NCBI RefSeq assembly: GCF_000153205.1
Contig: NZ_CH672427.1
Location: 2,188,634 to 2,252,633, forward strand
DNA length: 64,000 nucleotides
Direction of reading: 5' to 3'
Origin: Nitrococcus mobilis Nb-231
GTDB taxonomy: Bacteria > Pseudomonadota > Gammaproteobacteria > Nitrococcales > Nitrococcaceae
This document shows positions 63,922-64,000 of this stretch, piece after piece. Within the stretch, counting starts at the first letter, position 1. Each line of letters begins with the position of its first letter. The position numbers were made by a program, and so were the translations under genes. Below the pieces are notes generated by a model that was not told where the DNA came from, did not search any database, and saw only the letters and a list, made by a program, of their open reading frames with translations.

Positions 63922-64000
63922 CGCTGGTTCACCCGTTGCCACAGCCGACCCAAGGATGTGTTCAATGTGGCTCCTTGCGCCACACGAGCAGGGAGCTTGG
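63906..64000 (-). CDS. rnpA: Ribonuclease P protein component, C-terminal end
   Basis: The last 30 codons of a gene that enters from the right edge and stops at 63906-63908 (TAA). The visible end, 'LGRLWQRVNQRCERS', resembles the C-terminal helix of RnpA, and its position overlapping yidD is that of rnpA in nearly all gammaproteobacteria. The catalytic-core-binding RNR motif is outside the window. Confidence 0.85.
   Translation of the reverse strand, partial: KLPARVAQGATLNTSLGRLWQRVNQRCERS

Overview
The window looks like a chromosomal segment of a high-GC gammaproteobacterium. Three conserved gene orders support this: rnpA-yidD-yidC-rsmG-parA-parB-atpIBEFHAGDC-glmU-glmS at the right end; diguanylate cyclase / endonuclease-phosphatase / dsbA / cytochrome c4 / engB / polA in the middle, the arrangement known from Pseudomonas; and an OxyR with the GHCLRDQ redox loop. 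The genus cannot be told from the sequence. The right end lies close to the usual oriC neighbourhood (rpmH and dnaA normally follow rnpA), but no origin is visible inside the window.

Layout. (1) 1-11388, minus strand: one tightly packed operon, HTH regulator > BrxF > BrxC/DUF6079 > SIR2 NADase > HerA helicase > zinc-ribbon DNA methyltransferase > AAA ATPase (cut by the left edge). It combines BREX-3-like parts with a SIR2-HerA pair and is the best candidate for an unusual anti-phage system. A TIR gene with an in-frame amber codon lies beside it (11473-12096). (2) 12159-30005: phenylacetate catabolism in two blocks, paaABCDE and then paaF/paaN divergent from paaGHIJ. They are separated by accessory genes: hypotheticals, a phage-tail-like gene pair, an L,D-transpeptidase, an EamA transporter, and a molbindin plus modA behind a ModE-like operator. 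Both paa promoters carry a TGAYAC-N27-GTATCW inverted repeat, so one PaaX-like repressor probably controls both blocks. (3) 30220-33459: an ATP-grasp ligase and a 664-residue protein with a papain-like Q/C/H/N signature, apparently undescribed as a pair. (4) 33644-46080: a diguanylate cyclase behind a perfect CRP-type site, then EEP hydrolase, DsbA, cytochrome c4, EngB, a probable Spot 42/ErsA-position small RNA, PolA, LOG, DUF2782, UvrD and OxyR. (5) 46084-48809: a degraded accessory pocket just downstream of glmS, with an acyltransferase, a broken IS5-type transposase and the C-terminal remnant of what looks like a DUF4020 protein. (6) 48840-64000: glmS, glmU, the complete ATP synthase operon, parAB, rsmG, yidC, yidD and the end of rnpA. 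mnmE and mnmG, usually between yidC and rsmG, are absent.

Two families of dispersed palindromic repeats were found (copies at 16117 and 30079; at 17403, 33514 and a half copy at 50706). No tRNA, rRNA or CRISPR array was seen. Functions come from recognising motifs by eye; no database search was run.
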